Shown in pieces: positions 33,425-41,380 of a DNA stretch of 64,000 nucleotides. This DNA comes from Oscillospiraceae bacterium (GTDB taxonomy: Bacteria > Bacillota > Clostridia > Oscillospirales > Oscillospiraceae). The notes below the pieces were generated by a model, which did no database searches, was not told where the DNA came from, and was given only the letters and a program-made list of their open reading frames with translations. The first letter of the stretch is position 1. Every line of letters starts with the position of its first letter. Made by a program: the position numbers and the translations under genes. The DNA is taken from positions 26,643-90,642 of the forward strand of contig JAHHRX010000006.1 in the NCBI GenBank assembly GCA_020025545.1. Direction: 5' to 3'.

Positions 33425-34312
33425 TTATTCTCTGTAACCAAAGTTACGGACAAGGAAGTCGCTGTCACGCCAGTTTTCCTTGACCTTGACCCAAGTGGTC
33501 AAAAACACCTTGGTTCCCATAAAGCGCTCGCAATCCTGCCGGGCCATAGAGGAAATCTTCTTCAGCATAGCGCCCTGCTTGCCGATGATGATGCCCTTGT
33601 GGCTGGCCTTTTCGCAGTAGATCGTGGCGTCGATGTCAATGATGCCGCTGTCCCGCTCGGAAAAACGGGTGATCTCCACTGCGGTGCCGTGAGGAATTTC
33701 ACGATCCAGGCACCAAAGCAGTTTTTCACGAATAATTTCTGCCATGACCTGCCGCTCCGGCTGGTCGGTGGTTGCATCCTCCGGAAACAGGAAGGGACTT
33801 TCAATGGCATATTTCTTGCACTCCGCCAGCAAATCCTCCACGCCGTCGCCGGTCTTGGCGGAAATGGGGATGATTGCAGCAAAGGGAAAAGCGGCACTGT
33901 AAACAGCGATCACTTCCAAAAGCTTATCTTTTTCCACGGTGTCGATTTTATTGATTGCCAGCACCACGGGGCTCTTTTTGCCCTTGAGCTGCTCCAAAAG
34001 CATTTCTTCCTGCTTGCCGAGAGAGGCAATGGGTTCCACCACCAGCACGGTCAGGTCAACATCCGCAATGGATTCTCTCGTCACTTCCACCATGTAGTCG
34101 CCCAGTTTGGTTCTGGGCTTATGGAAGCCGGGGGTATCCACGAAAACAAACTGATAATCCTCCTGTGTGAGGATGCCGCAGATTCGATTCCGGGTGGTTT
34201 GGGGCTTGTTGGAAACAATGGCGATCTTCTCCCCTACCAGATAGTTGGTGAGGGTGGATTTTCCCACATTGGGGCGACCGGCGATGGTAATCATAGCGGT
34301 TTTTGTATTCAT
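33425..34312 (-). CDS. era: GTPase Era
   Basis: 295 residues. It binds 16S rRNA during 30S assembly. The G1 motif is GRPNVGKST, G3 DTPGFHKP, G4 NKIDTV and G5 ISAKTGDGV, followed by a C-terminal KH domain around residues 205-280 (GKQGAMLKKI). It lies 15 nt after ybeY and 54 nt before yqzL. In B. subtilis dgkA and cdd stand between ybeY and era; they are absent here. Confidence 0.97.
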   Translation of the reverse strand: MNTKTAMITIAGRPNVGKSTLTNYLVGEKIAIVSNKPQTTRNRICGILTQEDYQFVFVDTPGFHKPRTKLGDYMVEVTRESIADVDLTVLVVEPIASLGKQEEMLLEQLKGKKSPVVLAINKIDTVEKDKLLEVIAVYSAAFPFAAIIPISAKTGDGVEDLLAECKKYAIESPFLFPEDATTDQPERQVMAEIIREKLLWCLDREIPHGTAVEITRFSERDSGIIDIDATIYCEKASHKGIIIGKQGAMLKKISSMARQDCERFMGTKVFLTTWVKVKENWRDSDFLVRNFGYRE

Positions 34313-34327
34313 TGCAATTCTCCTTCG

Positions 34328-34828
34328 TTAACCCTTTCTGCTCATTCCCGGAATTCCGGCGGCAATTACTTCCTCCCGGGAGCGCATCTGTGCTTTCTGT
34401 GCGCCCTCGTCCATATGGTCATAGCCCAGCAGATGAAGCATGGAGTGGATGGTGAGGTACCCTACCTCCCGCTTGACGCTGTGACCGAATTCTTTTGCCT
34501 GTGCTGTGGCCCGCTCCAGACTGATGCACATATCCCCAAGGGGACAGAGTCCTGTTTCGGGGTCAAGGTATTCTGCCCAATCCTCCGGGGGATTGCCTGC
34601 TGTCAGCTGGAACATAGGAAAGCTCAATACATCCGTAGGGCGGTCGATATTCCGGCTGGCCTGATTGATGGCATGGATGCCCTTGTCATTGGTCACCAGA
34701 ATATTGATCTCGCACTCCGCCGTGATGCCCTCTGCAAACAGAGTAGATTCGACGCACTTTTTAATCACAGAGTCGATAAAGGGTCGTTTAATTGTAAAGA
34801 TATCATAGGTAATATTAAGCTTGTTCAT
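34328..34828 (-). CDS. ybeY: Endoribonuclease/rRNA maturation factor YbeY
   Basis: 166 residues from the ATG at 34828, one base after the phoH stop; a longer frame would run into phoH. The zinc-binding H-x3-H-x5-H signature is HSMLHLLGYDH near residue 130, and NRDYR-like RPTDVLSFP precedes it. YbeY matures the 3' end of 16S rRNA with Era nearby. The upstream pgpH gene usually found between phoH and ybeY is missing. Confidence 0.95.
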   Translation of the reverse strand: MNKLNITYDIFTIKRPFIDSVIKKCVESTLFAEGITAECEINILVTNDKGIHAINQASRNIDRPTDVLSFPMFQLTAGNPPEDWAEYLDPETGLCPLGDMCISLERATAQAKEFGHSVKREVGYLTIHSMLHLLGYDHMDEGAQKAQMRSREEVIAAGIPGMSRKG

Positions 34829-34829
34829 T

Positions 34830-35858
34830 TCATTTCTTCCTTTGGCTGCTGCCTTTATATTCGCTGTTAAAGCTGGGCTTTTTATCGTTTTCCCGCTTTT
34901 TCTGCTCTGCCTTTTCATAGGCATTTATGATCTGCTGGACCAGTGCATGGCGCACAACATCCGCAGAAGTCAGACGGCAAATAGCGATGTCCTTCACATT
35001 TTGAAGCACACGAACCGCATCATTAAGTCCCGAAACCTTGTCTTCCGGCAAGTCGATCTGGGTCACATCGCCGGTAATTACGATTTTGGAGCCGAAGCCA
35101 AGACGGGTCAAAAACATTTTCATCTGCTCCCGGGTAGTGTTCTGCGCCTCGTCCAGAATAATGAAGCTGTCGTCAAGCGTTCTGCCACGCATATAAGCAA
35201 GGGGCGCAACCTCAATGGAGCCGCGTTCCTGATATTTCTGGAAGGTTTCTGCTCCCAGCATATCGTAAAGAGCATCATAAAGCGGACGCAGATAGGGGTC
35301 TACCTTGTTTTGCAGATCACCGGGCAAAAATCCCAGCCGCTCCCCTGCTTCCACCGCAGGGCGGGTCAGGATAATTCGGTTCACGGTCCGCTCCCGGAAA
35401 GCCGCAACTGCAGCGGCCACCGCAAGATAGGTCTTGCCGGTGCCGGCAGGCCCCACGCCGATGGTAATGGTGTTATTCTGAATGGCTTTCATGTAATCCT
35501 GCTGTCCCACGGTTTTTGCCTTAATGGGCTTTCCCTTGGCAGTAATGCAGACAACGTCCTTTGCCATCTTAGTCACCAGCTGATCATTGCCCTCCTGCAC
35601 CAGAGTAATGAGATAACGGACACGCTGCTCGTCAATAGTCTCCCCCTTGGCTGCAAGAGACAGCAGACCGCTCAGAGTGCGGACAGCCTTATCTACAGCT
35701 TCTGCATCGCCGCTTACCCGCAGCTCCTCACCCCGGTTCACGATGGTTACGCCCAGCGCTTCCTCGATCCGCTTGATATTTTCATCGAAGGAGCCAAAAA
35801 CTGCGATCAAGTCTTCGACCCGCTCTACACTTACAATTTGTTCCATCATGTTACTCAT
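34830..35858 (-). CDS. phoH: PhoH-like ATPase
   Basis: 342 residues. N-terminal KH-like and PhoH domains are present, with Walker A GVGPAGTGKTYLAV, Walker B FIILDEAQNTTREQMKMFLTR (residues ~200-220) and GDVTQIDLP. The family is an RNA-associated P-loop ATPase/helicase relative, and its exact role is unsettled. The start overlaps yqfD by 8 nt, so it is coupled to sporulation-gene translation. The order yqfC-yqfD-phoH-ybeY matches Bacillus. Confidence 0.93.
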   Translation of the reverse strand: MSNMMEQIVSVERVEDLIAVFGSFDENIKRIEEALGVTIVNRGEELRVSGDAEAVDKAVRTLSGLLSLAAKGETIDEQRVRYLITLVQEGNDQLVTKMAKDVVCITAKGKPIKAKTVGQQDYMKAIQNNTITIGVGPAGTGKTYLAVAAAVAAFRERTVNRIILTRPAVEAGERLGFLPGDLQNKVDPYLRPLYDALYDMLGAETFQKYQERGSIEVAPLAYMRGRTLDDSFIILDEAQNTTREQMKMFLTRLGFGSKIVITGDVTQIDLPEDKVSGLNDAVRVLQNVKDIAICRLTSADVVRHALVQQIINAYEKAEQKKRENDKKPSFNSEYKGSSQRKK

Positions 35859-37038
35859 CTGGTTTGATAATCTCCTCGCTTCGTTCTGCTCCGATCATTT
35901 CTGTGCAGGCATAATCCGTGGAAAGCAGGAAATACCCTTCCTCCGGATGCAGCACCTCTTGCTGGCTGAGGATCTCCCCTGCAATCATGTGGTCCAGCAG
36001 GTACCGTTTGGAAAACTCCGAAAGAATCCGGTTTGCTTCCTCCGGAGTCAGAAGCCCCGGCTCACTTTCATAGAATGTCCAAGTTTCGGTGACCAGCATA
36101 ACAGGGAGGGCAAAGCCTCCCGGCAGGGTCAGCACATATTCATCATACATTTTATCACAACTCGTATCTAAATTTCCACTGTCTTTATAGAAATTTATGC
36201 GCTTTTTCCCGATTATGAGGCTATATTTTTTTCGTGTCTTAGTTTTCGTCCCTCTTTTTTTATATTCTTTCGGTGTTTCAGCAGAAATATGCTGCTTAGT
36301 GAGTGCGTAAACCTCTCCCTCTGCCCGGGTGGCGGTAATGGAGGTGCCGCAATCCGTAAAGCCCGATATCAGCACATCGCCTTTGGAAACCGCCTGTCCC
36401 ACACGGCAGACGGCGCTGCCTTTGGTGACCGTGCATTCCCGGATTACGCCGTCGCGCAAAGCCACAATGCTGCTGACGCTCCCTTCCGGCGGAACCTTTT
36501 CGGGGACCGGATGCTCCCGCACGGAAATCACGGCAGTGCAGCCATTGGTGTTGATTCCCGCCCATTGTAGCTGGGGGATTTTTTCCAGCAGGGCATTTTT
36601 CATCCGTTCACTCCGCAGCGCCCGCCGCTCTGCGCCAAATCGGATGCCGCAGGCGGAGGCTTCCTCCAAGATGAGGCGAGTGGGTATATAAGTGTTTCCC
36701 TCCACCCGAACGAAAAAGATACGGGTGGGAAGATAGCACCCCAGGATCAGCAGAATTGCCATTCCTGCCAGCAGCACCGGACGATGCAAAAGGGCTTTCC
36801 ATCCCCAGAAGATTCCTCTTCGCCCGGTGATTATTACCGTATCTCCCCGGCGATCTGCTAACGCCAAAAGAAATTTTTCGTGGCGGCGCAGAATTTCAAA
36901 GGCAACGGTAAGTTCATCCAGCATTGCCACATTGCGCAGTATGATCCCGGCGCTGCCCATAGCCTCCAGGGCTGCGGCAGTATCAGCACTGGTCAATTTT
37001 ACAGAAATCGTCCCTTGGAGAGAATCCCACAAATTCAT
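35851..37038 (-). CDS. yqfD: Sporulation protein YqfD
   Basis: 395 residues. A cytoplasmic N-terminal domain, one membrane segment (VLLAGMAILLILGCYLPTRIFFV around residues 89-111) and a large extracytoplasmic part are visible. The motif LQWAGINTNGCTAVISVRE matches the YqfD/SpoIV-type signature. It is needed for spore formation in bacilli under sigmaE. It follows yqfC by 4 nt and overlaps phoH. The C-terminus has 27 basic residues in a short stretch (KKYSLIIGKKRINFY), as in homologues. Confidence 0.9.
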   Translation of the reverse strand: MNLWDSLQGTISVKLTSADTAAALEAMGSAGIILRNVAMLDELTVAFEILRRHEKFLLALADRRGDTVIITGRRGIFWGWKALLHRPVLLAGMAILLILGCYLPTRIFFVRVEGNTYIPTRLILEEASACGIRFGAERRALRSERMKNALLEKIPQLQWAGINTNGCTAVISVREHPVPEKVPPEGSVSSIVALRDGVIRECTVTKGSAVCRVGQAVSKGDVLISGFTDCGTSITATRAEGEVYALTKQHISAETPKEYKKRGTKTKTRKKYSLIIGKKRINFYKDSGNLDTSCDKMYDEYVLTLPGGFALPVMLVTETWTFYESEPGLLTPEEANRILSEFSKRYLLDHMIAGEILSQQEVLHPEEGYFLLSTDYACTEMIGAERSEEIIKPDE

Positions 37039-37042
37039 CCGG

Positions 37043-37321
37043 TCACCTCCTTACAAGACGGACGCAGTCAATGCAGCCGCAGATAATTAGCTGCTGTTTG
37101 GTCATGCGCAGAAATTTCAGATTGCTCCCGAGAACGCAGACCGTCCCGAATTTTACCTTAACGCTGATTGCAGTATCCGCATATTCAATGACACCGCTGT
37201 GATTTTCAATAAGTACCCGTCGGTAGCTGCCGATTTCCACCAGCGGCTGGCCGGGAATCGGTTCATCCTGCATCCCCGCCATTTCCGACAGACGGTCCAG
37301 AAATCCATTTTGCCGAGCCAT
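37043..37321 (-). CDS. yqfC: Sporulation protein YqfC (YabP family)
   Basis: 92 residues. YabP/YqfC proteins are small sporulation factors of unknown biochemical role. The pattern PLVEIGSYRRVLIENHSGVI then GSNLKFLRMTKQQLIICG is typical. It begins the yqfC-yqfD-phoH-ybeY-era-yqzL-recO-mutS2 run. A candidate sigmaE-type promoter lies just upstream. Confidence 0.88.
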   Translation of the reverse strand: MARQNGFLDRLSEMAGMQDEPIPGQPLVEIGSYRRVLIENHSGVIEYADTAISVKVKFGTVCVLGSNLKFLRMTKQQLIICGCIDCVRLVRR

Positions 37322-37342
37322 AACCTATCCCCCTTTGGGGAA

Positions 37343-37371
37343 AGTATATGAGGCTTCAGGGATGAAATTGC
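37343..37371 (-). promoter_or_regulatory. Candidate sigmaE-type promoter of yqfC
   Basis: Minus-strand GCAATTT, 14 nt, CATATACT resembles the mother-cell sigmaE pattern (KMATATT, 14, CATACAnT). The match is imperfect; the argument gains from yqfC being sigmaE-dependent in Bacillus. Confidence 0.35.
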
Positions 37372-37407
37372 CGCCGGACGCATAGATTCCTAGGGAGGTG
37401 ATCGAAA

Positions 37408-38427
37408 ATGTTACATCGGTTCTTTACGGGTATTGGGGCGGCCGTGGGTATCCTTGTGCTGATTTTGGATGCAAAAGCGGCAATTTTAGGAGCAAAAGAG
37501 GGGCTTATTCTCTGCTTTGAGGTCATCATTCCCTCCCTTTTCCCGTTTTTTGTTCTGTCCATTCTTCTGACCGGGAGCCTAAGCGGCAGAGGTGCTCCTG
37601 TTTTGCGGCCTCTGGGTCGGCTTTTAGGAATACCTGCCGGCGGCGAAGGGATCTTCCTTACCGGTCTGCTGGGAGGCTATCCCACGGGGGCACAGGCGGT
37701 AGCCCAGAGCTTCCACGCCGGACAGTTATCCGAGGATGCTGCAAAGCGGATGCTTGGATTTTGCAGCAACGCAGGTCCTGCTTTTTTCTTTGGGGTTCTG
37801 GCACTTCAGTTCCCCAAAATGTGGATGGTGTGGGCCCTTTGGATCATCCATATTCTCTCTGCTCTGCTGGTCGGTATCACCCTGCCGGGAAAGGACACGG
37901 GCAGATGCGAAATTGCAGCCACCGCACCCATAACGCTCCCGCAGGCACTCAAAAAAGCCATTGGGGTCACTGCCAACGTCTGCGGCTGGGTCATTTTATT
38001 TCGTGTCATCCTGTATTTTGCGGGGCGCTGGTTTCTCTGGATGATGCCGCAGGGCGGACAAGTGGGAATCTACGGCTTTTTAGAGCTGGCAAACGGCTGC
38101 TGTCAGCTGCATCTTCTGGAAAATATCGGTATGCGCTTTGTCTGCTGCTGCGCAATGATGGCCTTCGGCGGACTTTGCGTAGGAATGCAAACCGCTTCTG
38201 TGGCAGGCTCTCTTGGTATGGGGGCTTACTGGCGGGGGAAAGTCATGCAGACACTATACAGCTTTCTCATAGGACTTATCTTCCAGATGATTTTTTTTGC
38301 ACCAAACGAAAAATGGGCGCTCTCCCCTGTCATTCCATTCCTGATAATCGGATTTTTCGTCATAGGCTCTGCAATTTCCCGGAGAAGCAAAAATAAGAGT
38401 AGCTTTCCCCGGGCGATTGGTGTATAA
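37408..38427 (+). CDS. YlbJ-like sporulation integral membrane protein
   Basis: 339 residues, with about eight membrane segments, starting after TAGGGAGGTGAT. The paired gate-like motifs IIPSLFPFFVLSILL and GLLGGYPTGAQAVAQ, then FCSNAGPAFFFGVLAL, are those of YlbJ, a relative of nucleoside-gate transporters required for spore-coat/cortex steps in Bacillus. It is divergent from yqfC. Bacillus YlbJ is longer (about 408), so this may be a paralogue. The transported substrate, if any, is unknown. Confidence 0.72.
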   Translation: MLHRFFTGIGAAVGILVLILDAKAAILGAKEGLILCFEVIIPSLFPFFVLSILLTGSLSGRGAPVLRPLGRLLGIPAGGEGIFLTGLLGGYPTGAQAVAQSFHAGQLSEDAAKRMLGFCSNAGPAFFFGVLALQFPKMWMVWALWIIHILSALLVGITLPGKDTGRCEIAATAPITLPQALKKAIGVTANVCGWVILFRVILYFAGRWFLWMMPQGGQVGIYGFLELANGCCQLHLLENIGMRFVCCCAMMAFGGLCVGMQTASVAGSLGMGAYWRGKVMQTLYSFLIGLIFQMIFFAPNEKWALSPVIPFLIIGFFVIGSAISRRSKNKSSFPRAIGV

Positions 38428-38462
38428 TTTCACCATTGAATGACGAAAGTGAGGCGAAGGCC

Positions 38463-38678
38463 ATGCTGTTTCGCAAGCGCATAGAGAAATCCTGTACATA
38501 CTGTTCCTACGGCACGCAGCTGGAGGATGGCGTTATACTGTGCACCAAGCGGGGGCTGATCTCCGCCGACGATGCCTGCAGAAAGTTTTTTTACGATCCG
38601 TGCAAGCGTGTTCCGAAAAAAGCAAAGCCCCTGAATTTTTCCAAATATGACGAGGAAGACTTCACTCTGGGTGATTAA
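38463..38678 (+). CDS. Small cysteine-rich conserved protein
   Basis: 71 residues from the ATG at 38463; a TTG 27 bases upstream is an alternative. Four conserved cysteines (CTYCSYGT, ILCTKRG, DACRKFFYDPCKRVP gives a fifth) suggest a zinc or iron-sulfur site. The family is common in Clostridia and uncharacterised. It has a TATAAT at 38423-38428 upstream and a terminator downstream. It is read toward ligA. Confidence 0.75.
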   Translation: MLFRKRIEKSCTYCSYGTQLEDGVILCTKRGLISADDACRKFFYDPCKRVPKKAKPLNFSKYDEEDFTLGD

Positions 38679-38686
38679 ATCCGCAT

Positions 38687-38726
38687 AAAGCGCCTGGTGC
38701 AGATCAAACTGCATCAGGCGCTTTTA
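38687..38726. terminator. Bidirectional terminator between the Cys-rich gene and ligA
   Basis: AAAGCGCCTGgTGCAG pairs with CTGCATCAGGCGCTTT, with A and T flanks on both sides. It serves two convergent genes. Confidence 0.85.
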
Positions 38727-38739
38727 TCATCCGATCCGT

Positions 38740-40713
38740 TTAACGGATCATATTCAGAAAATCGTCTTCCGAAAGAATGGGGATCCCCAGTTCCCGGGCT
38801 TTGCGTTCCTTGGAACCGGCATTTTCACCCACTACCACATAAGTGGTCTTTTTCGACACAGAACCGGAAGCTTTGCCACCGAAAAGTTCGATCTTTTCCG
38901 TGGCTTCCTCCCGGGTAAACTTGCTGAGCGCACCGGTGAGCACGAAAGTCATACCGGCAAATCGGGTATCCGTCACCACACGCTTGCTTTCAAAGTTTAC
39001 GCCTGCTTCTCTCAGCCGCTCTACCATGTGCCGGGATTGGGGCTGATGGAACCACTCGGCAATGTTCCGGGCTGTTACCTCGCCGATATCGGAAATCTCT
39101 GTCAGCTGCTCAACGGACGCCGCCATTAGGGCGTCGAGACTGCCAAACTCCGCAGCCAGGACTTTGCCTGTTTTGGCGCCCACCTGGCGAATGCCCAAGG
39201 CATAAATCAGGCGGCTTACATCGGCCTGCTTACTGTTTTCAATGGCGGTCAGCAGCTTCTTAGCCGCCAGCTCACCCTTCTGCCACAGGCTCTTAAGCTC
39301 TTCCAGTGTCAGATAATAGATATCTGCCGGAGAATGGATAAAGCCTTTTTCGATAAGTGTGTCCACAATGGCAGTACCGAGGCCGTCAATGTCCATAGCA
39401 TCCCGGCTGACAAAATGAGCGATATTTCGGCTCAGCTGGGCAGGGCATTCTGCACCGGTACAGCGAATAAATGCACCGTCCTCATCCTTTTCCGTGGGAG
39501 CACCGCAGATGGGACAGAATGCCGGGAGAAAATACCGCTGCGCATCTGCCGGCCGTTTGGAAACGTCTACATCCAGAATTTCCGGGATAATCTCCCCTGC
39601 CTTGCGGATATGCACGGTGTCGCCAATGCGGATATCCCGCTCGGAGATGAAATCCTGATTGTGGAGCGTGGCATTGGTGACGGTGGTTCCTGCCAGACGG
39701 ACGGCCTTTACAACTGCTTTGGGAGTCAGAACGCCGGTGCGCCCCACCTGCACCACGATGTCCTCCACCACGGTTTCCTTGATTTCCGGCGGATATTTGT
39801 AGGCCACCGCCCACTTGGGACATTTTGCGGTGTTGCCCATTTTTTCCCGCTGACCGAGATCATCCACCTTTACAACGGCACCGTCAATATCGCAGGCCAG
39901 CTGCTCCCGGTTTTCGTTGATGGAAAACACATGGGACACGATCTGCTCAGGATTGCGCAGAATTTTATTGGGAATTACTTTAAAATGAAGCTTTCGCATA
40001 AAATCCAGAGATTCCTGATGGGTCCGGAAGGTCATGTTTTCCGCCAGCTGGACATTGAAAATCAGAATGTCCAGTTTCCGCTGAGCGGCGATTTTCGGAT
40101 CCAGCTGCCGCAGAGAACCTGCAGCAGCATTTCTGGGATTGGCAAAGAGGGGTTTTCCCTCCTCTTCCTGCCGCTGGTTCAGCTGGGCAAAGCTGGATTT
40201 CGGCATATATACTTCACCACGGACAATCAGCCGGGCGGGCGCTCCCTCCAGACGCATGGGAATGGAGCGGATTGTTTTCAGATTCTCTGTGACATCCTCG
40301 CCCACATTGCCGTCCCCTCTGGTGGCACCCCGGATGAACACTCCGTCCACATACTCCAGCGCCACGGAAAGTCCGTCGATTTTAGGCTCCACGGAAAACG
40401 CTGTATCCGGGTAGAGCGACAAGGTCTTTTCCAGAAATTCTTTTAACTCTTCCGGAGAAAACACATCCTGCAGGCTCATAAGGGGCACCGGATGGGTCAC
40501 TTTTTGAAATTTGCTGATGGCTTCGCCGCCCACCCGCTGGGTGGGAGAATCCGGTTGCGCCAGTTCGGGATGTTCTTTTTCAAGATCCTCCAATTCCCGC
40601 AGGAGCCGGTCGTATTCAAAGTCCGGCATTTGGGGAGCATCCTGCACATAATACCGATAATTTGCCTCTGTGAGGATTTTTGAAAGTTCCTCAATTCTAT
40701 CTTTTGCGTTCAT
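38740..40713 (-). CDS. ligA: NAD-dependent DNA ligase
   Basis: 657 residues from the ATG at 40713, preceded by GGAGG; a longer frame would run into yunB. The adenylated Lys lies in VEPKIDGLSVAL (KxDG at residue ~114). The OB domain, a C4 zinc finger (CPICGAP ... CTGAECPAQ), helix-hairpin-helices and a C-terminal BRCT (FAGMTFVLTGALSKFTREE) follow. It seals Okazaki fragments. It is one base after yunB; the pcrA-ligA neighbourhood is conserved in Firmicutes. Confidence 0.97.
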   Translation of the reverse strand: MNAKDRIEELSKILTEANYRYYVQDAPQMPDFEYDRLLRELEDLEKEHPELAQPDSPTQRVGGEAISKFQKVTHPVPLMSLQDVFSPEELKEFLEKTLSLYPDTAFSVEPKIDGLSVALEYVDGVFIRGATRGDGNVGEDVTENLKTIRSIPMRLEGAPARLIVRGEVYMPKSSFAQLNQRQEEEGKPLFANPRNAAAGSLRQLDPKIAAQRKLDILIFNVQLAENMTFRTHQESLDFMRKLHFKVIPNKILRNPEQIVSHVFSINENREQLACDIDGAVVKVDDLGQREKMGNTAKCPKWAVAYKYPPEIKETVVEDIVVQVGRTGVLTPKAVVKAVRLAGTTVTNATLHNQDFISERDIRIGDTVHIRKAGEIIPEILDVDVSKRPADAQRYFLPAFCPICGAPTEKDEDGAFIRCTGAECPAQLSRNIAHFVSRDAMDIDGLGTAIVDTLIEKGFIHSPADIYYLTLEELKSLWQKGELAAKKLLTAIENSKQADVSRLIYALGIRQVGAKTGKVLAAEFGSLDALMAASVEQLTEISDIGEVTARNIAEWFHQPQSRHMVERLREAGVNFESKRVVTDTRFAGMTFVLTGALSKFTREEATEKIELFGGKASGSVSKKTTYVVVGENAGSKERKARELGIPILSEDDFLNMIR

Positions 40714-40714
40714 A

Positions 40715-41338
40715 TTAGCCTCCGCTTCTGAACAGTGCATTCGGCACCTGTCCGACGATAATGGTTTCTGCCACGACCACCTGACTGGTGACGGTAAAAC
40801 TCTCCGTGTTTCCCAAAACAAGGATGGATACATCGACGCTCACATTCATGTTAATCTGGTGAAGGGTCTGGTTGATTCCGGCTTCCGAGAATTTACTTAC
40901 AAAATCTGCATCGGAATTGCGGATGGCCAGGATCTTCACCGGTATCAATGTGCCTTTTCCCGAGAGAAACTCAGGGAGAATCAGGCTTCCAAAGGGAATT
41001 CCCAGATCCTGCGTATCCAGCGCCAGAATTTCATCGTTGATGAGATTCAGGATTGTTGTCTTCAGCCGGTTCACCTCGGCCATATTGGTTTTGAGAGCGG
41101 TAATCCTGCCGTTCAGGTCCTTCTCGAAATAAACGATCCTGTCGTACTGAATATCCCCCTTCTCGATCTTGGAATCAATGGCATCGTTTATAAGATCGGA
41201 AGTGGAATTTTTAACTTGTGTTTCCGCCAGCTGTCGGATAGTTGTATGGTATTTTGCACGAAAAAGCACGAACACCACAATGCACACGATCATCACCAGC
41301 AGCAGCCATCTTAAGGATATCCGAACATAGCGGCGCAT
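40715..41338 (-). CDS. yunB: Sporulation protein YunB
   Basis: 207 residues from the ATG at 41338 after AGAGGTGAT. A membrane anchor (LRWLLLVMIVCIVVFVLF, residues ~9-26) precedes an extracytoplasmic domain with the YunB signature RQLAETQVKNSTSDLINDAI and PFGSLILPEFLSGKG. YunB is a sigmaE-controlled sporulation factor of unknown biochemical function. Here it is inserted between pcrA and ligA, an unusual place for it; it lies 42 nt after pcrA and 1 nt before ligA. Confidence 0.88.
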   Translation of the reverse strand: MRRYVRISLRWLLLVMIVCIVVFVLFRAKYHTTIRQLAETQVKNSTSDLINDAIDSKIEKGDIQYDRIVYFEKDLNGRITALKTNMAEVNRLKTTILNLINDEILALDTQDLGIPFGSLILPEFLSGKGTLIPVKILAIRNSDADFVSKFSEAGINQTLHQINMNVSVDVSILVLGNTESFTVTSQVVVAETIIVGQVPNALFRSGG

Positions 41339-41380
41339 ACCATCACCTCTTGGGAGTTTATGCGCCAACGGTTTCGAAAA

